Counted from the first letter of the stretch, positions 18,834 through 28,628 are shown. The stretch: DNA of 64,000 bases from Aliarcobacter sp. (GCA_028689025.1 JAQTXA010000006.1:62001-126000), one strand, 5' to 3'. The notes: a model not told the origin generated them from the letters alone. Program-made: numbers and translations.

Positions 18834-19652
18834 TTGCAAGTTTTAAAAACAATTGAAGAGTTACAAGAAATCAGAAAAAATATTTCTGGAACAGTTGGAT
18901 TTGTTCCAACAATGGGTGCTTTACATAATGGTCACATTTCACTTATCAAACAAGCAAGAAATGAAAATGATATTGTTATTGTTTCAATATTTGTAAACCC
19001 AACTCAATTTTTACCAGGTGAGGATTTAGATGCATATCCAAGAAAGGATGAAGCAGATAAAAAAATCTGTCAAATGTGCAAAGTTGATTATGTTTTTATG
19101 CCAGAAATTTCAACTATGTATACAAAAGAAGAAGTGTTAATTAAAGCTCCAAATAAAAGTTATGTTTTAGAAGGTAAAACAAGACCTGGCCATTTTGATG
19201 GAGTTTTACAAGTAGTTTTAAAACTATTTAATTTAACTCAACCAACAAATGCTTATTTTGGGAAAAAAGATGCTCAACAACTTTCATTAATTATGCAAAT
19301 GGTAAAAAATCTATTTTTACCTATAAATATTGTTCCTTGTGAAATAATAAGAGAAGATGATGGATTAGCTTTAAGTTCAAGAAATATCTACTTAGATGTT
19401 ACTCAAAGAAAAGATGCTTTACATATTTCAAAATCTTTATATATGGCAGGTTCACTTATTTCAAGAGGAGAAAGAAGTGTAGAAGCTGTAAAAAATAAAA
19501 TCTATGAAATCATGGAAACTTTAGATGTTGAATATGTGGCGATTGTTGATAGAGAATTTAATGAGTTAGAAAATATTAAACCTAAAAATACAATTATTCT
19601 TGTAGTTGCTAGATTTGGGAATACTAGATTACTTGATAATATTTGGCTTTAA
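18834..19652 (+). CDS. panC: pantoate-beta-alanine ligase
   Basis: Last step of pantothenate synthesis, joining pantoate and beta-alanine with [19 protein letters not shown] is the HxGH nucleotide-binding motif, and [17 protein letters not shown] and [10 protein letters not shown] (KMSKS-like) complete the cytidylyltransferase-fold site. It is 272 residues. The start is TTG, preceded by AAGGAAAAG; no ATG fits. It lies 27 bases after the permease gene and may be transcribed with it. Confidence 0.95.
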   Translation: MQVLKTIEELQEIRKNISGTVGFVPTMGALHNGHISLIKQARNENDIVIVSIFVNPTQFLPGEDLDAYPRKDEADKKICQMCKVDYVFMPEISTMYTKEEVLIKAPNKSYVLEGKTRPGHFDGVLQVVLKLFNLTQPTNAYFGKKDAQQLSLIMQMVKNLFLPINIVPCEIIREDDGLALSSRNIYLDVTQRKDALHISKSLYMAGSLISRGERSVEAVKNKIYEIMETLDVEYVAIVDREFNELENIKPKNTIILVVARFGNTRLLDNIWL

Positions 19653-19716
19653 CATTTTGTTTTAAAAAGAGTTTATGATAAAATTGCAAAAAAATTAAGA
19701 TAAAAAGAATAAATAT

Positions 19717-21057
19717 ATGAAATTTTCAGTAAAAAATCCTAAGAAAACTCTACATTTAGTAAGCCTTGGTTGTACTAAAAATCTTGTAGATTCAGAGATT
19801 ATGTTAGGTAAATTAAAAGATTATACAATTACAAATGATGCAGCAAATGCCGATGTAATTATTGTAAATACATGTGGATTTATAGATAGTGCAAAAGAAG
19901 AGAGTTTAAATACAATTTTAAATCTGCATGATGAAAGAAAAAAAGAGTCAGTTTTAGTAATGGCTGGATGTTTAAGTGAAAGATACCAAGGTGAACTTCA
20001 AAAAGAGTTACCAGAAATTGATGTTTTCACAGGTGTTGGAGATTATGACAAAATAGATTTGCTTGTACACGAAAAAAGAAGTGCCTTTTCAAATGAAGTA
20101 TTTTTAGCAAGCGATGAAAATGAAAGAGTAATTACAGGTTCTTCATATCACGCTTACGTAAAACTAAGCGAAGGATGTAATCAAACTTGTTCATTCTGTG
20201 CAATTCCTTCATTTAAAGGAAAGCTTCACTCTAGAACTCTAGAATCACTTGTTAAAGAGGTAAAATCATTAGTTTCAAAAGGATATATTGATTTCTCTTT
20301 TGTATCTCAAGATTCTTCTTCATTTTTAAGAGATTTAGGAATTAATAATGGCATTGAACTTTTAATCGAAGAGATTGAAAAAATTGATGGTATTAAAACA
20401 GCAAGAATTTTATACCTTTATCCATCAACTACAACTTTGTCTTTGATTGATAAAATTGCTGATTCAAAAGTATTTGTAAACTATTTTGATATGCCATTAC
20501 AACACATAACTCCATCAATGCTTAAAATCATGAAAAGAGGAAAAGGTGTTGAAAAACTAAATGAACTTATGAATCATATGAGAAGTAAACCGAACTCATT
20601 TGTAAGAACTACATTTATTGCTGGACATCCAGGAGAAACTGTTGAAGACCACGAAGCACTTTGTAAATATATTGAAGAGTTTAAATTTGATAGAGCAAAT
20701 GTTTTCTCTTATTCAACAGAAGAAGGAACAGCAGCTGCACTTTCAAAAGATTTAATAGAGCAAGAAATTATTGATGAAAGAGCTGATATTATTGGTGAAA
20801 TAATTGCTTTGACTACACAAGAATCACTAGAAAATGAAATTGGAAAAACTTTTGAAGTTTATGTTGATGGAGAAAGTGAAGAACATGAGTATTTATTAAG
20901 TGCTAGAAAAACTCTTTGGGCTCCTGATATTGATGGTGAGATTTATATCAATGATAATGAATTATCTGAGGGTGAACAAATTAAATTTGGACAAATTTAT
21001 ACTGTAAAAATCACAGAACTTGCGGGAGATAAATTACTAGCAACTGTAATTAAATAG
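19717..21057 (+). CDS. rimO: ribosomal protein S12 methylthiotransferase
   Basis: Radical-SAM enzyme that adds a methylthio group to Asp88 of ribosomal protein S12. The N-terminal UPF0004 domain has cysteines in LGCTKNLVDSE, NTCGFIDSA and AGCLSERY; the radical-SAM cluster motif is EGCNQTCSFCAIP (CX3CX2C). A TRAM domain closes the protein (FEVYVDGESEEHEY onward). At 446 residues, and with the KLHSRTLESLVKE stretch, it fits RimO better than MiaB. tilS starts three bases after the stop. Confidence 0.94.
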   Translation: MKFSVKNPKKTLHLVSLGCTKNLVDSEIMLGKLKDYTITNDAANADVIIVNTCGFIDSAKEESLNTILNLHDERKKESVLVMAGCLSERYQGELQKELPEIDVFTGVGDYDKIDLLVHEKRSAFSNEVFLASDENERVITGSSYHAYVKLSEGCNQTCSFCAIPSFKGKLHSRTLESLVKEVKSLVSKGYIDFSFVSQDSSSFLRDLGINNGIELLIEEIEKIDGIKTARILYLYPSTTTLSLIDKIADSKVFVNYFDMPLQHITPSMLKIMKRGKGVEKLNELMNHMRSKPNSFVRTTFIAGHPGETVEDHEALCKYIEEFKFDRANVFSYSTEEGTAAALSKDLIEQEIIDERADIIGEIIALTTQESLENEIGKTFEVYVDGESEEHEYLLSARKTLWAPDIDGEIYINDNELSEGEQIKFGQIYTVKITELAGDKLLATVIK

Positions 21058-21059
21058 TT

Positions 21060-22040
21060 ATGAACTTAGATTTTAGTGTAGTAAAAAATCAAAAAAACCT
21101 GCTAGCATTTTCAGCAGGTGTTGATTCAACTGCACTGTTTTTTTTACTCCTTGAACAAAATATTCCTTTTGATATAGCAATTGTAAATTATAATTTAAGA
21201 GAGCAAAGTAAAGATGAAATTTCTTATGCAAAAGAGCTTGCAAAAAAATATAAAAAAGAAATATTTATCCATGAAATAAATCTTGATGATACTTCAAATT
21301 TTGAAAAAAACGCAAGAGATATAAGATACGCTTTTTTTGAAACAATTATCAATAATCACTCCTACACTAACTTAATCACAGCACATCAGTTAAACGACAA
21401 ATTAGAGTGGTTTATGATGCAATTATCAAAAGGTGCAGGATTAGTTGAACTAATTGGATTTAATGAGTTTGAGCAAAAAGAAAACTATCAAATTTATAAA
21501 CCACTTCTAAATATAACAAAAGATGAACTTGAAAATTATCTAAAAAACAATAATAATAAATATTTTGTTGACCAATCAAATTTTGATGAGAAATATAAAA
21601 GAAACTACTTTAGACATAATTTTTCAAATAAGTTTCTACAAGAGTTTAGTTCTGGAGTTAAAAAATCTTTTGAGTACTTACAAAATGATTTAAGTTCATT
21701 AAATATTCAAAACCATCCAATAAAAAAAATAAAAGAATTAGAAATATTTTTAAATCAGAATGATGATAATTTAAATATTAGAACTATAGATTTATCACTA
21801 AAAAGAAGAGGTTTGCTTTTAACTTCAGCCCAAAGAGATGAAATATTAAGACAAAAAGAGATTACAATTTCTCATAAAATAAATATATCTATTCAAGAAA
21901 ATTATATTTGGATTGCTCCATTTTGTAATGACCCCATAGATAAAAAATATAAGGAAATTTATAGAATAAATCATATCCCTAAAAACATAAGAGCTTATGT
22001 TTTCAGAGAAAAAGTTGAGTTAAAAGAGTTAATTTTTTAA
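21060..22040 (+). CDS. tilS: tRNA(Ile)-lysidine synthase
   Basis: Modifies C34 of tRNA-Ile(CAU) to lysidine with ATP, letting it read AUA. LLAFSAGVDSTALFFLL is the PP-loop (SGGxDS variant). YKRNYFRHNF matches the conserved NxxxRNxIRxxl region. At 326 residues it lacks much of the C-terminal domain of the enteric enzyme, as in other Campylobacterota. It is coupled to rimO and overlaps the facing fliT-like gene by 12 bases. Confidence 0.92.
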   Translation: MNLDFSVVKNQKNLLAFSAGVDSTALFFLLLEQNIPFDIAIVNYNLREQSKDEISYAKELAKKYKKEIFIHEINLDDTSNFEKNARDIRYAFFETIINNHSYTNLITAHQLNDKLEWFMMQLSKGAGLVELIGFNEFEQKENYQIYKPLLNITKDELENYLKNNNNKYFVDQSNFDEKYKRNYFRHNFSNKFLQEFSSGVKKSFEYLQNDLSSLNIQNHPIKKIKELEIFLNQNDDNLNIRTIDLSLKRRGLLLTSAQRDEILRQKEITISHKINISIQENYIWIAPFCNDPIDKKYKEIYRINHIPKNIRAYVFREKVELKELIF

Positions 22041-22298
22041 AAATCTCTTCATTTTTTGCATTTGAACAAGCTCTTGTCTTGTTTTTTCTCTATGAATTTT
22101 AAGAAAATTAATATTTTTAAAAAAAAGTTCTTCCAGCTTTTTTAAATCTATCAATTCTAAATCAAAATCCTCAATAGTATCATTAGTTAAATAACTTTCA
22201 TGCCATCTTATTAAAGCATCAGCTTTTTCTGAAGGCTCTAATGAATCAATATAAGTTAATTCATTAAGCGCTTTTAAAGACCAGTCTCTTCTTTCCAT
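22029..22298 (-). CDS. small helical protein after fliS, FliT-like in position
   Basis: An 89-residue, charged, helical protein (MERRDWSLKALNELTYIDSL...). Its start lies 25 bases inside the end of fliS, and its position directly after fliD-fliS is where many bacteria keep fliT, the export chaperone for FliD. Size and helicity also fit, but the sequence itself is not recognisable as FliT, so the name is by position only. Confidence 0.5.
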   Translation of the reverse strand: MERRDWSLKALNELTYIDSLEPSEKADALIRWHESYLTNDTIEDFDLELIDLKKLEELFFKNINFLKIHREKTRQELVQMQKMKRFLKN

Positions 22299-22630
22299 GC
22301 GTCAATTAGTCCTTGAGTAACTTTCATAACTTGATTAACTGCATTGATATTATCATCAATTCCAGCACTAAACAGAGTTTCAATTTGATATAAGTATAAA
22401 CCATCTAAATAATATGCAACTTCTCCACCATCAAAATCTAAAACATTTCTTAATTCATCAAAGATAGCAATTGACTTATTTATATAAGTAAATTTTAATT
22501 CAACATTTCCCTCTTCCATAGCACTCTTTACAAATGACAGATATTTTATAACACCTTCATAAAGTTTTAATACTAATACATAAGGATCATCAGAGATCGC
22601 GTTTTGTTGATTATATACTTCTATTCCCAT
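22274..22630 (-). CDS. fliS: flagellin export chaperone FliS
   Basis: Four-helix protein that binds the flagellin C-terminus and keeps it unpolymerised before export. VYNQQNAISDDPYVLVLKLYEGVIKYLSF is broken here into its marks: Y at residue 5, the LYEGVIKYL stretch at about 23-31, and LDFDGGEVAYYLDGLYLYQI later. Its 118 residues are normal. It has its own promoter, and a hairpin separates it from fliD upstream. Confidence 0.88.
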   Translation of the reverse strand: MGIEVYNQQNAISDDPYVLVLKLYEGVIKYLSFVKSAMEEGNVELKFTYINKSIAIFDELRNVLDFDGGEVAYYLDGLYLYQIETLFSAGIDDNINAVNQVMKVTQGLIDAWKEETGL

Positions 22631-22668
22631 ATTTATACCTCATTACAATTGTTTTTATACGTCAGTAT

Positions 22669-22674
22669 ATTATA
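22669..22674 (-). promoter_or_regulatory. fliS promoter -10
   Basis: On the minus strand TATAAT lies 39 bases before the fliS ATG, and GAGG precedes the start. Placed after the fliD hairpin, it makes fliS and the small following gene a separate transcription unit. Confidence 0.5.
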
Positions 22675-22699
22675 TATTTGCTTAATTATGAAAAAGAAA

Positions 22700-22725
22700 G
22701 GGAGAAGGGATAAATCCATTCTCCT
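22700..22725 (-). terminator. terminator after fliD
   Basis: GGAGAA-G-GGAT, loop aa, ATCC-A-TTCTCC: a near-perfect hairpin with one mismatch ten bases after the fliD stop, followed on the minus strand by TTTCTTTTTC. It ends the long leftward flagellar transcript. Confidence 0.75.
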
Positions 22726-22734
22726 TTTTAAGAA

Positions 22735-24096
22735 TTAATTACCAGAAGTTGATTGTTGGATTAACATTTTTAATCCAGAAAATGATGATTCCATTTGATT
22801 TATGATAGCTCCATATGAACTAAATTGTAGGGATAACTGTTCATATTTGGCATCTAATGCTTTTTCTGCTTTTGTTTTTTCATCATTTAAAGTTGCCTCT
22901 CGGTTTATCATTTCCGATCCATAAGTGTATAAAAGCCCGCCTGTATATTTCATATTATCTATTGTTTCTTTTAAAATAGTTCCTAAACCTTTATTTTCAG
23001 CCGCACCTAAAAATAAATCTTTTAAACCTGACATATTATTTTGTACTGCGTCATTGAATTTAGTTGAATCAATTGATAATCCGCCATCTTTAGCTAACTC
23101 TATTCCATAATTGAACACTGATTTATCATTTGATGATCCATATGAACCAAATAATTTATCTTTCAGCTGAGTTATAATATTTTTAATTGAAGACTTATCT
23201 GATATTGCAGAATCTGCATTAAAAACTTCACTATCAACCATTGCTACTAATTCATTATATTTCGTAACAAAATTTTGCATCTGTGTTTCTACTTGAGTAT
23301 TATCTTCCACAATATTAATACTTGATGCGCCAATTTTATTAGCTGTAATTTTTAATCCATCAACAGTAATACTATTACTTGATACATTGTATTCAACTCC
23401 ATCAACTTTTGATATCATATTTTTTGCATCTAATATATGATTAGTAGTATCAACAGTTGTTCCATCTGTTGTATAACCCAAAGCTTGACTAGCTGCTCCA
23501 CTAATAGTTAATTTATTATCAACTCCAGATTCTTCACTTTTTATAACTAATCTAAAGGAATCTGTTCCGACTTGTTCAACTGTTGCATTCATCCCAGATT
23601 TTGCTGTAATTTCAGTTGCAAGTTGTTGATAAGTTTTATTTGTAGTATCAAAATCTATACTACCTGAAGTTATACTACTAATAGTTAAAGTACCAGCTCC
23701 AATCACAGCATCTTTTGTTGTTGCATTAACATTGTTTGACTGATAAACATCTTTTTGTGCAAGTTGAGTTACATCTACATTTGTAGTACCTTTATTTAAA
23801 GCTTTTATGTCAGCTGCATCAAAAGTAACTGAATCACCAGAAGTAGTTGCAATTTTTTGTTCAAAAGCAGTAACTCCACCTGATACAAACAAATCAAAAG
23901 GTTTAATTGCATCCAAAAGAGCAGTAACTTTTTCTTCTATAGTTGTAAAAGTCTCTCTTTCTGTTCCTATCTTCGTTATTTTTGTTTCGATAGGCTCAAC
24001 TGTAGATTTTCTTTCAGCTGTTTTTAATTTATCTATTAAATCACTATTTAACGCCGATGCTTGTCCTGAACCTAAACCTAAAACACCATTTGCCAT
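22735..24096 (-). CDS. fliD: flagellar filament cap protein FliD (HAP2)
   Basis: Cap that promotes flagellin folding at the tip of the filament. The N-terminal part (GLGSGQASALNSDLIDKLKTAE) and the C-terminal helices (MINREATLNDEKTKAEKALDAKYEQL, in pieces) are the FliD_N and FliD_C regions, with Ser/Thr/Asp-rich variable domains between. At 453 residues it is a short FliD. It is exported by the flagellar type III system, so it has no signal peptide. It lies 10 bases after flgK and ends at a hairpin. Confidence 0.9.
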   Translation of the reverse strand: MANGVLGLGSGQASALNSDLIDKLKTAERKSTVEPIETKITKIGTERETFTTIEEKVTALLDAIKPFDLFVSGGVTAFEQKIATTSGDSVTFDAADIKALNKGTTNVDVTQLAQKDVYQSNNVNATTKDAVIGAGTLTISSITSGSIDFDTTNKTYQQLATEITAKSGMNATVEQVGTDSFRLVIKSEESGVDNKLTISGAASQALGYTTDGTTVDTTNHILDAKNMISKVDGVEYNVSSNSITVDGLKITANKIGASSINIVEDNTQVETQMQNFVTKYNELVAMVDSEVFNADSAISDKSSIKNIITQLKDKLFGSYGSSNDKSVFNYGIELAKDGGLSIDSTKFNDAVQNNMSGLKDLFLGAAENKGLGTILKETIDNMKYTGGLLYTYGSEMINREATLNDEKTKAEKALDAKYEQLSLQFSSYGAIINQMESSFSGLKMLIQQSTSGN

Positions 24097-24106
24097 AATT
24101 TATCCT

Positions 24107-26005
24107 TTATCTTTTTAAGCCAAGTAAAGTCTGTAACATCTCATCTATTACAGTTATCATCTTAGCATTTGCTGTATATGCAGCCTGAAATTTAATTAAA
24201 TTCAACATCTCTTCATCTTTATCAACTTTTGTTAATTGATCATAAGTACTTTTTATTGACATTGTTACATTTAATTGTGTAGTCTTCGAAAAATCTACAC
24301 CTTCTTTATCCGAGGAAACATTAACTTTTAAATCTCTAAAAAATTCTCCCAAAGAACTTTTATTTGATGAAGTTATATTCTGACCTTTTCCATCAAATGA
24401 CAAATCATTTTTCCACTGTATAGTTGCTAAATAATCTAACTTATTTTGTGTTAAATCACTAACTAAATCTTTATTAAATTTTAAAGTTTTAATATTTGAA
24501 CCATTAAATAACCCTGTTGAATTTATAACACCCAAAGACTCGTTAGTTGCTGCTTCTCCATAAATATAACTATTTGTTCCTGTTTGAATATATTTATTTG
24601 ATACATCGGCTAAAGTTTGAGCAAAAGAATTTAATTTATCTAAATAGACTTGATATTTGTTATTTGATGAATCTGATGATAAATTTTCAACCTGCGCTTT
24701 TAATGAACCACTTTTAATAGGAATCTCTTTATCATTAATTGCAACATAAACTTTTGTCTCTGCTGTTGCACTTTCAGAGTCATTTTTATAAATTATTTCT
24801 CTACTATCAACAATTGTAGAATCCGTATTATCTCTTTTCTCAATACTAATTCTTCCATCAAACTGATTTGATACCCCTCCAAAATTTGATTCAATTCTTA
24901 AAAAATTATCTTGGTTATTATCAGTTAGTTTATTCCCATTTGCATCAACTCTATAATCACCATTGTATGCAGTGATTGAATCTTTCATATCAGAGTTTGC
25001 ATTTATTTTAAAAACTAAAGCTCTTGTTAAATTAGTTAAATCTATTACTTGAGTAGTATCTGCTGTACTAGAATCATTATCCCAATCGGCTGTTAAGCTT
25101 TCACCCATAGTTACTGATACTTCAAATTCATTATTTAATTTATAAGTTACAATATCATTTGCATCAATTGCATTTGTTCTTGGTGTACCATCTGAATTAT
25201 ATTTTAAAGGATCGAAAACATCTGTTACTTTTGTTAGATCATTAAATTTTGTATAATTAAATTTATCTTTTTGTAGACTATTTTCTTCCACTACATTTAA
25301 AGTTCTTATATTTGTATTATTACTTATTGCAGTTTGTCCACCTAATGTCAACTCATAGTAACCACTATCTTTAATTACACTTATATCTGCATAATTTGAT
25401 AATTGCAATTCAAGCTGATCTCTTTTATCAAGTAAGTCATTTGTTTCACCAAACTTCTCAATTTTTTCATTTAAAGAACCTATCTCTTTTAAAATACTAT
25501 TTACATCATTAACATTAGCACCCAGCTCTTTTTTTTCAGTTTGTTGTTGCTTTTCTATACTTGTATAAAGATTTTGGAGAGATTCTACAACTATACTACC
25601 TTGATTTTCTAATGTAGTTTTATATATTTGGGAATTAGGGTTTGTTCTTAAATTCTCAACAGCTTGATAATATCTATCTAAATCAGCAGATAAACCACTA
25701 TCTGTAGTTTCAGCAAAAATAGATTCAACGTTACTCAACATATTAGATAATTTATCATAATAATTTGATTTAGTATTCTCAGATATTAATTTATCATACA
25801 TATATTGAGAAGTAATTCTATATGCTCCACTTGCATTTACTCCTCGACCAGTAAATTGTGAATCCATTTGACTTAATTCACTAAGTTGGACAACTCTTTT
25901 TTTATACCCAGGAGTACTCTCATTAGCTATATTATTAGATACATTTTCAACCGCTATTTTTGCTGCATTCAGTCCAGTTTGTGATACATTCAACGTACTT
26001 AGCAT
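24107..26005 (-). CDS. flgK: hook-filament junction protein FlgK (HAP1)
   Basis: First junction protein between hook and filament. The N-terminus LNVSQTGLNAAKIAVENVSN followed by IANESTPGYKKR is the rod/hook-type motif, and the C-terminus LNLIKFQAAYTANAKMITV with DEMLQTLLGL is the matching coiled-coil helix. Its 632 residues include large variable middle domains. It is secreted by the flagellar exporter. It lies 57 bases after flgH and just before fliD, the usual order for the junction and cap genes. Confidence 0.93.
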   Translation of the reverse strand: MLSTLNVSQTGLNAAKIAVENVSNNIANESTPGYKKRVVQLSELSQMDSQFTGRGVNASGAYRITSQYMYDKLISENTKSNYYDKLSNMLSNVESIFAETTDSGLSADLDRYYQAVENLRTNPNSQIYKTTLENQGSIVVESLQNLYTSIEKQQQTEKKELGANVNDVNSILKEIGSLNEKIEKFGETNDLLDKRDQLELQLSNYADISVIKDSGYYELTLGGQTAISNNTNIRTLNVVEENSLQKDKFNYTKFNDLTKVTDVFDPLKYNSDGTPRTNAIDANDIVTYKLNNEFEVSVTMGESLTADWDNDSSTADTTQVIDLTNLTRALVFKINANSDMKDSITAYNGDYRVDANGNKLTDNNQDNFLRIESNFGGVSNQFDGRISIEKRDNTDSTIVDSREIIYKNDSESATAETKVYVAINDKEIPIKSGSLKAQVENLSSDSSNNKYQVYLDKLNSFAQTLADVSNKYIQTGTNSYIYGEAATNESLGVINSTGLFNGSNIKTLKFNKDLVSDLTQNKLDYLATIQWKNDLSFDGKGQNITSSNKSSLGEFFRDLKVNVSSDKEGVDFSKTTQLNVTMSIKSTYDQLTKVDKDEEMLNLIKFQAAYTANAKMITVIDEMLQTLLGLKR

Positions 26006-26062
26006 AGAGACTCCTTTTCGTATAATTTATCAAATTATTACATTACATTTCTTAAAATTAGA

Positions 26063-26767
26063 TTAAAATGGCCATATCGCTCTAACAAACCTTAAACCCC
26101 ATGGCGTATCTAAAATATCAGATTCAACGCCATCTTTACTATATAATAATTTTAAATCTGCAATTTGTGAAGAATTTATTGAATTATCAGAAGTTATGTC
26201 ATAAGGTCTTATCACTCCACTTACAATTATCTCTTGTTTTTGACCTTCAATCAATACCTCTTTTTTACCCTTTATATAGTAGTTTCCATTTTGGTAAGTT
26301 TCTTCTATAATTGCAGAGATAGTAGTAGAAAATGTTTCGCTTAACTGAGTTTTAACAGAACCCTTATCGGAACTTGAACTATTAGTTCCAAAATCTACTC
26401 CCAAATTTCCATTCAATTTATTTGCATATTTTTGTGCTGTATTACCTAAAGCATTTGTTCCTGTTCCTGCGAATAAGCCACCACCTAAACTATTATCTCT
26501 AGTACTTGATAATTCTCTTTTATTATTACTCTTTGATGCTAGGTCTTCACTTATAACAATTTGAATTATATCTCCAACTTGTAAATCTTTTTTATCAGCA
26601 AATAGTGATGTTCCTTGCATTGAATATAAAGATCCTTTGTTTTTTCTTGCTTCTGGTAGTTTTTTAGGAATCTGAATTTCTGGTTTTTCAAAAGCTAACT
26701 CTTGTTTTGACTCAACACATGCACTAAAAAAAATTGAAATTAAAATTATTATAATACTATTTTGCAT
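26063..26767 (-). CDS. flgH: flagellar L-ring lipoprotein FlgH
   Basis: Forms the outer-membrane L ring around the rod. The signal peptide ends in a lipobox, IFFSAC, giving a lipidated Cys17. GSLYSMQGTSLFADKKDLQVGDIIQIVI and GVIRPYDITSDNSINSSQIADL are the conserved FlgH stretches, and 234 residues is normal. The start overlaps the preceding 142-residue gene by 11 bases. Its P-ring partner flgI is encoded in the divergent operon at 30303. Confidence 0.93.
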   Translation of the reverse strand: MQNSIIIILISIFFSACVESKQELAFEKPEIQIPKKLPEARKNKGSLYSMQGTSLFADKKDLQVGDIIQIVISEDLASKSNNKRELSSTRDNSLGGGLFAGTGTNALGNTAQKYANKLNGNLGVDFGTNSSSSDKGSVKTQLSETFSTTISAIIEETYQNGNYYIKGKKEVLIEGQKQEIIVSGVIRPYDITSDNSINSSQIADLKLLYSKDGVESDILDTPWGLRFVRAIWPF

Positions 26768-27185
26768 TTAATCTACTTTTTAATATAAAATTAATATCAA
26801 CAGCTATTATTATCTCATTTAAAGTTTTTTTAATAAGTGCCATTGCTCCATATCTTACTAACAATGCATCTAAATTAGTTGCTGGTTCGCAAATTATTAT
26901 AACTTTATCTTCAATTATTTTAACATGTCTAATATGCTCTTGTCCAACCAAATCTATGGCTTTTTCAACTTCAGTTAAAATTGCTTTTTCCATATCTTTT
27001 TTTTCTTTTTCTTTTTTATCTTCTTGCAGTTTTAACGCCTGTTTTGATTCCAATTCTTTTTGTTGTTGTTCTTCAAAACTTTTGTTCATATGAAAATAAT
27101 ATGCAACTAACATTGCAACTAAAAGTAGTAAAGACACTACCTTTAGTAGAGTTCGTTTTTTATTTCTTTTTACTGCAACTATCAT
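26757..27185 (-). CDS. unknown membrane-anchored protein of the flagellar operon
   Basis: 142 residues: a short basic tail (AVKRNKKRTLLK), one membrane helix (about 13-30), a charged coiled-coil stretch (EEQQQKELESKQ...EKEKKDME) and a C-terminal alpha/beta portion of about 65 residues. The shape is a periplasmic protein held by an N-terminal anchor, like FliL, OmpA-type or stator-associated factors. It is not a recognised flagellar gene. It is packed between fliL (two bases) and flgH (11-base overlap), so a structural or stator role is plausible but not shown. Confidence 0.7.
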   Translation of the reverse strand: MIVAVKRNKKRTLLKVVSLLLLVAMLVAYYFHMNKSFEEQQQKELESKQALKLQEDKKEKEKKDMEKAILTEVEKAIDLVGQEHIRHVKIIEDKVIIICEPATNLDALLVRYGAMALIKKTLNEIIIAVDINFILKSRLNAK

Positions 27186-27187
27186 TA

Positions 27188-27718
27188 TTATTTAATTACA
27201 AAAGTTGTAAATAATATTTGTTTAACATTGTTTTTTGCAACATCTGATTTAGTCTTTGTAACTTCATTTATTACATTATTAATATCTTGCATCAATTCAT
27301 CTTTCAATAAATTTTTACCTCCAACAGTTAATAATTCTTCTGAACTTCTAGAACTAATTTGTGAAATCACTACATCTATTATTTCAGCTTTATACTCTTC
27401 AACAAGTGCTGCAATTGTTGGTTCATTACTTTTAATTGAAAAAGATAGTTTCATTAACTTTTCTTTTCCCCTTGAATCTGTTAAATTAAGAACTAAATCA
27501 TTAATATCTGCTTTAAATGAATCTGTTTTTTCAGAAGATTCATCTTTTTTAACTTCTTCTTGTGTAGGTTGAGAATTATTCCCGCCTAATGAACCTTGAG
27601 AATAAAGAAAAAACCCACCACCAATTACTGCTAATATAAGAATTACTACTAAGGCAATTAATACAATCATTAAGCCCTTTCCACCACCTGAACTTTTTTC
27701 TTGATTATCATCTGCCAT
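27188..27718 (-). CDS. fliL: flagellar basal body-associated protein FliL
   Basis: Inner-membrane protein that rings the stator and supports torque. Lys/Gly-rich tail, a membrane helix at about 16-37, a linker rich in Gln/Lys/Ser, then the FliL domain: INDLVLNLTDSRGKEKLMKLSFSI, in which the conserved strand KLSFSI is visible, and VVISQISSRSSEELLTVGGKNLL (split: DVVISQISSRSSEEL, then GKNLLKDEL). Its 176 residues are typical. It lies two bases from the MotE-like gene and two from the unknown downstream gene. Confidence 0.9.
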   Translation of the reverse strand: MADDNQEKSSGGGKGLMIVLIALVVILILAVIGGGFFLYSQGSLGGNNSQPTQEEVKKDESSEKTDSFKADINDLVLNLTDSRGKEKLMKLSFSIKSNEPTIAALVEEYKAEIIDVVISQISSRSSEELLTVGGKNLLKDELMQDINNVINEVTKTKSDVAKNNVKQILFTTFVIK

Positions 27719-27720
27719 AA

Positions 27721-28212
27721 CTATTCCTTTTTCTCATTATTAACACTAAAATTTTTAAGCCTCTCTGTAATCATTGATGCATTAGAAACACTTAAAAATT
27801 TCATAATCTGTGTTACATTTTTCTCTTTTAATTTTATCAGTATACCAAAAACATCTTCAATTTTGCCTTCATCTATCATCTGATTGAAGATATCAGCTGC
27901 ATTTTTAGCCTTCATAGCATTGTATATTTTTGCAGTTTTAGTCTCAACTTCAAGTTTAATGTCTTTTAATGTTTGCTCATTTTCATCATGTAGTTTTTGT
28001 ATTTTACTCTTCTCTTTTTCAATTTGAGAAAGAATATTTTCAAGCTCTTTTTTTCTTTGTTGATATTCAGTCTCTTTTTCATTATAAAAATTATTTAGTT
28101 CTTTTTTTAACTCCATAACTTCAATTCTTTGTTTTGTTAAAGAGCTACTTGTCTCTTCAACTGCAAACAATAAAGTTCCAAAACAGATTAAAAATAAAAA
28201 AAATCTAATCAA
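27721..28212 (-). CDS. motE: MotE-like periplasmic coiled-coil protein
   Basis: A signal peptide (MIRFFLFLICFGTLLFAVEE) is followed by ~90 residues of coiled coil (ELKKELNNFYNEKETEYQQR...) and a C-terminal MgtE_N-type domain (AADIFNQMIDEGKIEDVFGI, then VTQIMKFLSVSNASMITERL). MotE in alphaproteobacteria is a periplasmic chaperone of stator protein MotC, and FlgX-type relatives help stators in Campylobacter. The place between fliJ and fliL fits that job. It overlaps fliJ by four bases. Confidence 0.75.
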   Translation of the reverse strand: MIRFFLFLICFGTLLFAVEETSSSLTKQRIEVMELKKELNNFYNEKETEYQQRKKELENILSQIEKEKSKIQKLHDENEQTLKDIKLEVETKTAKIYNAMKAKNAADIFNQMIDEGKIEDVFGILIKLKEKNVTQIMKFLSVSNASMITERLKNFSVNNEKKE

Positions 28213-28628
28213 ACTAAATCCTTTTGTCTACTAATATATTTACTTTGAATGTATTCACTTGAAGCTTCTTCTTCAGCTAGTAAAATCTTTTTAATAGCTT
28301 CTTTCTTCTCTTCATCTAAAATATATGAAAATTGTTCAGCTTCTTTTTGAAGTTCTATTATATCTTTTAATAATGCTTCAACTTGTACATTAATAATATT
28401 TTTTTCATTATTTAATTTTTGAATATGCATTTTCATGGTATTTTTATGGATTGTTAAAATCATAAAATCTGAAATCGCTCCATATTTTTCAACACTTGCA
28501 GTATCTATTCTATTTTGAGTTAATATTATTTCAATATTAATTTGTTCAATTTTTGATAAAAGTTGAGCTTTTTGCATCAATTTTTGATCAGTTTGATTTT
28601 TTTTTAATTTATATAATTTATCTATCAA
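28209..28628 (-). CDS. fliJ: flagellar export protein FliJ
   Basis: Long antiparallel coiled-coil that links the FliI ATPase to FlhA and aids export. The product is almost all charged helix (LYKLKKNQTDQKLMQKAQLL to the end). The frame is open to an ATG at 28661, but that would overlap fliQ by 37 bases and add a non-helical head. I choose the TTG at 28628, which overlaps the fliQ stop as TTGA and starts IDKLYKLKK, as in FliJ. That gives 139 residues. The name rests on shape and position. Confidence 0.7.
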   Translation of the reverse strand: MIDKLYKLKKNQTDQKLMQKAQLLSKIEQINIEIILTQNRIDTASVEKYGAISDFMILTIHKNTMKMHIQKLNNEKNIINVQVEALLKDIIELQKEAEQFSYILDEEKKEAIKKILLAEEEASSEYIQSKYISRQKDLV

